From Monosporascus cannonballus (Eukaryota; Ascomycota; Sordariomycetes; Xylariales), in contig QJNS01000743.1 of assembly GCA_004154925.1 (NCBI GenBank), positions 186,378-250,377 of the forward strand: DNA of 64,000 nucleotides. The letters are read 5' to 3'. Below are positions 60,901 to 64,000 of this stretch, piece after piece. The translations under genes were made by a program, and so were the position numbers. The notes beneath the pieces were generated by a model, which was not told the DNA's origin, searched no databases, and saw only the letters and a list, made by a program, of their open reading frames with translations. How positions within the stretch are numbered: the first letter of the stretch is position 1; each line of letters opens with the position of its first letter.

Positions 60901-63900
60901 CAAATGAATTCGTAATTTAAAAAGTATTAAGCACGATAATAAATATTAGCACTATAACCGGAATAATTTTAAATAACGTAATTATAAGCAAAATCAAATT
61001 AATCGATAGTTATTAAATAACGGTACGAACTTTTGTAGATATATTAATAATTCTAGTATTTATTTAATATTTTTACGAAAATTAAACTGTTTGTTGTAAT
61101 TTTTGCGAAAATATTAATAGTTAATTAATTTACATTAGAAAAATGTTTTAACGTTTTTTAAAAAACGTTTTTTAAGATGTATAATTATTTAAACTTTGGG
61201 AAAGATAATCGATCTTATTTTCGATATTACAATTTTTTATATTTATTATAAGTTTTAATATTTTTAGTTTTAAGTACGTTAAATTTATTAAGAAATATTT
61301 CGGTAAAAATTATTAATATATCCTATTTTAAAAAAAGACATATTCATAAAATTACTTAAACAATTTGATATAAACCTATTTGCGAAAGCTATTTAAATAA
61401 TTAAATACTAAAAGAATACTTAATATATAGTGAAAGATAAATTGAAGATTTGGTAAATAAACCGTAAAGGGTTTTTGGTGAAAGGGTAAAGGATTTTTAA
61501 CGGTTGAAATATAATTAATATCGTTTTTACTTGTAATCCGGGTTAAATCCTAATTACGGCTTTATTTAATGATATCAATTAAAATTATTTTAATAATAAT
61601 TTGTTTTTATATATTTCGTAAAACATATTTCTAAATGTCGTAATATATGATATCTTGTTTATTAAGGTTAAAATTTTTCAAAGACAATCGGAAATAAACT
61701 TTTATATTTAACATTTTTTCCCGAAATGTAAGTTACCGTTTATAACTATGCAGTCATAAATTCCGCGATTAATAAAGACAATAATTTTAACGAAAGATAA
61801 CATGAAAATCCAAAATAAAAATAAATAAAAAAAGTGATAAATATACCGAATATTAAAAATAATATGGAATTATAACATTATATTAATAAATAAACAATAA
61901 TGACGGTAATTTGTAATACTAAGAATCAAGAAGTTTACATTATATCAATATTAAAAATCGTTATTTTCAGAGAAATAAATGTTTTTAAAGGTTTTAAGTT
62001 TTTTAAAAAAAGAATTTGTTTAATATCTTATATAGTACTTAATTCTTTTGGTTTAAGAATAACATTTACGTATTTTTTAATTTTTATGTTATTATTATAC
62101 ATGTTTTTTATCGTTTTAAGATTTTCTAATATTAATTTTTTAAAAAAATGTTTATATATACGATTATATTTTTCCAAAAACTAAATACGGTTTTTATTAA
62201 GAGCTTGCGCAATTATCATTTGACCTGCTTTACATTATACTTTTTTTCCGTATATGACATTTTAAAATAAATTGGTTTTTGATGTCGAAAATATTATCAA
62301 AAATATTTTTGAAATTCTTTCGTTATTATTATTTTAGGTAAATATTTTGTTCAATTCCGATATTTTTTTAAAAAAATTATAAATTTTTATTATTCTGATT
62401 AAAAAATATTTATGTAACCAAAACTATTCGGTAAATTTATTATTAATATTACAGAAAGTTACGTTCATATATTAAGTTATTTAAATTTTTGAAATAACCG
62501 TACAAAGCCGGTTTTGTATGGTAATTATTTATAAAGTGATTTTCCGGGAAAATATTACCTTTTATAAAAACCTCAAATTATTGTTTTTATGTAGGGTGCA
62601 GCAAACCAGGTTATATTTAAAATTATATATAATTTTTGAATTTATAAATACTGCATCAAATGCCGTTTTGGTTTTATATTAATATAGAATTCTTATGTTT
62701 TGGAAATTAAAAAATATCTCAAATACTTTAAATACGTTTCATAGCGATCGAAATTCAAATCTCAAAATTAATGTATTTCAGTTAGAATCTGGTATAATAA
62801 AAATAACTTAATTAAGTTATATTCAAACATGAATATAATATTTCAAAGTTCTTTTTATATTTTAATTTCAATTTTCGTCTTATTGATATAAATATAATAA
62901 ATTATAAAAATAATTAATTTCGTACAATATCTTTGAAAAGCTATTTAACAAAAATTAGAGATAAATATCGAATCTTTATTTAATATCATTTAAAACTGTA
63001 TATTTCATTTAGTAAGCAGTAACAAGTGAAAGGATATATTTTTTCAATTGTTAATTTTATTGTTAACATAATTAAATCGACGAAGAAAATTAGAAAACTT
63101 ATAAATTACGGTTAATAACTAATTAAATTTATCGAAATCGAACATAATATTATAAACTTTTTTAATAAAAATATTTTAGAAACCGACGAAGCCATTTTGA
63201 ATTAAAATATAAAACTGAATGAAAATGTTCTTGATAAATATCAATATTTTAAACAATAATATTTAAAATATACTATTCATAAATAAAACTTAAAAATTAA
63301 AGTATTTGGTTATTTTTTAAAAAGAATTTTGGTATCATAAATAATTCCAAATTATATACTTTTCGTTTTAACCCAAAATAGTGATTTGTGTTATGATTCA
63401 GATCGACCATTTTGTCAATAATAAAAGATTACATATAACTTTGGTTTATTCATTATAGTAATGTTATAAAATAAAGCATTTTCGAAAGTATATAGGAAAT
63501 ATTTGATAAAATAACCGTTTTTAGTTGCTGTTTAAATGTTGTAATAATCTTAAATAATTCTTTATTAGTATAATTCCCAATGTAATATATTTTAATATTT
63601 TTGCTTATGCTTATTTAAGTTTTAAATATATAATTAAAATTTTTCCATTATATTATTAAACGTAAAAGTTTGGGGACTTTTAATTGTTTTTAGATTGATA
63701 AAGTTTAACCGCGTAAATCAACGTAGAAAATGTTAAATCGGAAATTAACTTTACCTGAGATGTAATAAATATTTAAATGAAATTAAATTAACATTATTAT
63801 TATTATATATTTTGTACTTATACTTATGAAATTCCTTAGGCATATATTTATTTCAGTAACGATACTCTTTATAAATTTACAATTTATTAAAATAATTTAT

Positions 63901-64000
63901 TAAAATAATTACCGGCCAGATATATTTTCAAAGAAACCGTCTTGTAAAATTCATTAATCAACATATAATAATGGCTTTCTAATTAATATTTTTATTATTA

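Larger units (their letters stand above)
57951..64000. other. AT-rich decayed block, mostly unidentified
   Basis: Mutated DNA with few landmarks: a hairpin near 59,364-59,400 (CTAACTAACCAACTACA / TGTAGTTAGTTAATAG), a GC-normal islet at 59,465-59,690, three 10-bp repeats at 60,567-60,596, and the dispersed repeat at 60,620-60,900. Open frames such as 61,900-62,184 are composition artefacts rich in Ile, Phe and Leu with no family signature. Confidence 0.5.

Noticed and set aside
61900..62184. 94-aa frame rich in Ile, Phe and Leu resembling a membrane protein.
   Set aside because: This composition is expected from AT-rich DNA; no neighbours, promoter or family signal.
1..64000. CRISPR array, rRNA operon or secondary-metabolite cluster.
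   Set aside because: Repeats found are transposon-related or short promoter-type tandems, no rRNA sequence was seen, and there are no backbone biosynthetic genes.

Overview
The window looks like part of a filamentous ascomycete (Pezizomycotina) chromosome. It has two compartments. Short islands of normal base composition carry genes with small GT..AG introns and CTAAC/CTGAC-type branch sites. They sit in very AT-rich DNA full of broken transposons. The decay pattern (C-to-T and G-to-A changes, stop codons in recognisable transposon frames, surviving C often in CpG) is what repeat-induced point mutation (RIP) leaves. The E2 protein resembles Sordariomycete homologues, but I would not name a genus.

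Gene islands: (1) about 1,600-8,270 holds an intact pyruvate dehydrogenase E2 gene (+, 2 exons, 457 aa) and a 9-exon MFS transporter of the allantoate/pantothenate (ACS) type (-, 520 aa). (2) About 12,660-16,390 holds a Zn2Cys6 plus fungal_trans transcription factor (+) whose start and one internal stretch I could not resolve. (3) About 41,000-42,540 holds an intact 298-aa FAR1-type zinc-finger protein (-). It lies inside a repeat-bounded (TIR) block and looks derived from a Mutator-like element. I see no operon-like or cluster logic linking these genes.

Mobile elements (my own working names): Gy1, a Ty3/gypsy family (LTR starts TGTGACGG, 5-bp target duplications), has a solo LTR at 57-408, a full-length copy at 43,277-50,030, a truncated copy at 52,403-~57,950, a deletion derivative at 17,694-20,627 and an opposite-strand LTR split over 17,228-27,518. 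Gy2, a second Ty3/gypsy element, spans 17,368-27,267. Pg1, a pogo/Fot1-type Tc1-mariner element with 54-bp TIRs, has copies at 38,703-40,571 and 42,952-51,241. There is a 515-bp MITE at 19,992-20,506, a hairpin repeat (three copies, 36,680-37,335), a putative Mutator-like element at 37,630-42,420, and an LTR-like repeat (LTR-B) with 13-bp tandem repeats and a TATA box.

The insertions can be put in order from target duplications. MITE in Gy1 LTR in Gy2 LTR in an inverted Gy1 LTR is a four-level nest. Separately, full-length Gy1 sits inside the second Pg1 copy. The three LTR variants of Gy1 share one half and differ completely in the other (U3) half. Most of 8,270-12,660, 27,519-36,300 and 57,950-64,000 holds nothing I can identify. 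I found no CRISPR array, rRNA, convincing tRNA, or clearly new multi-gene system.
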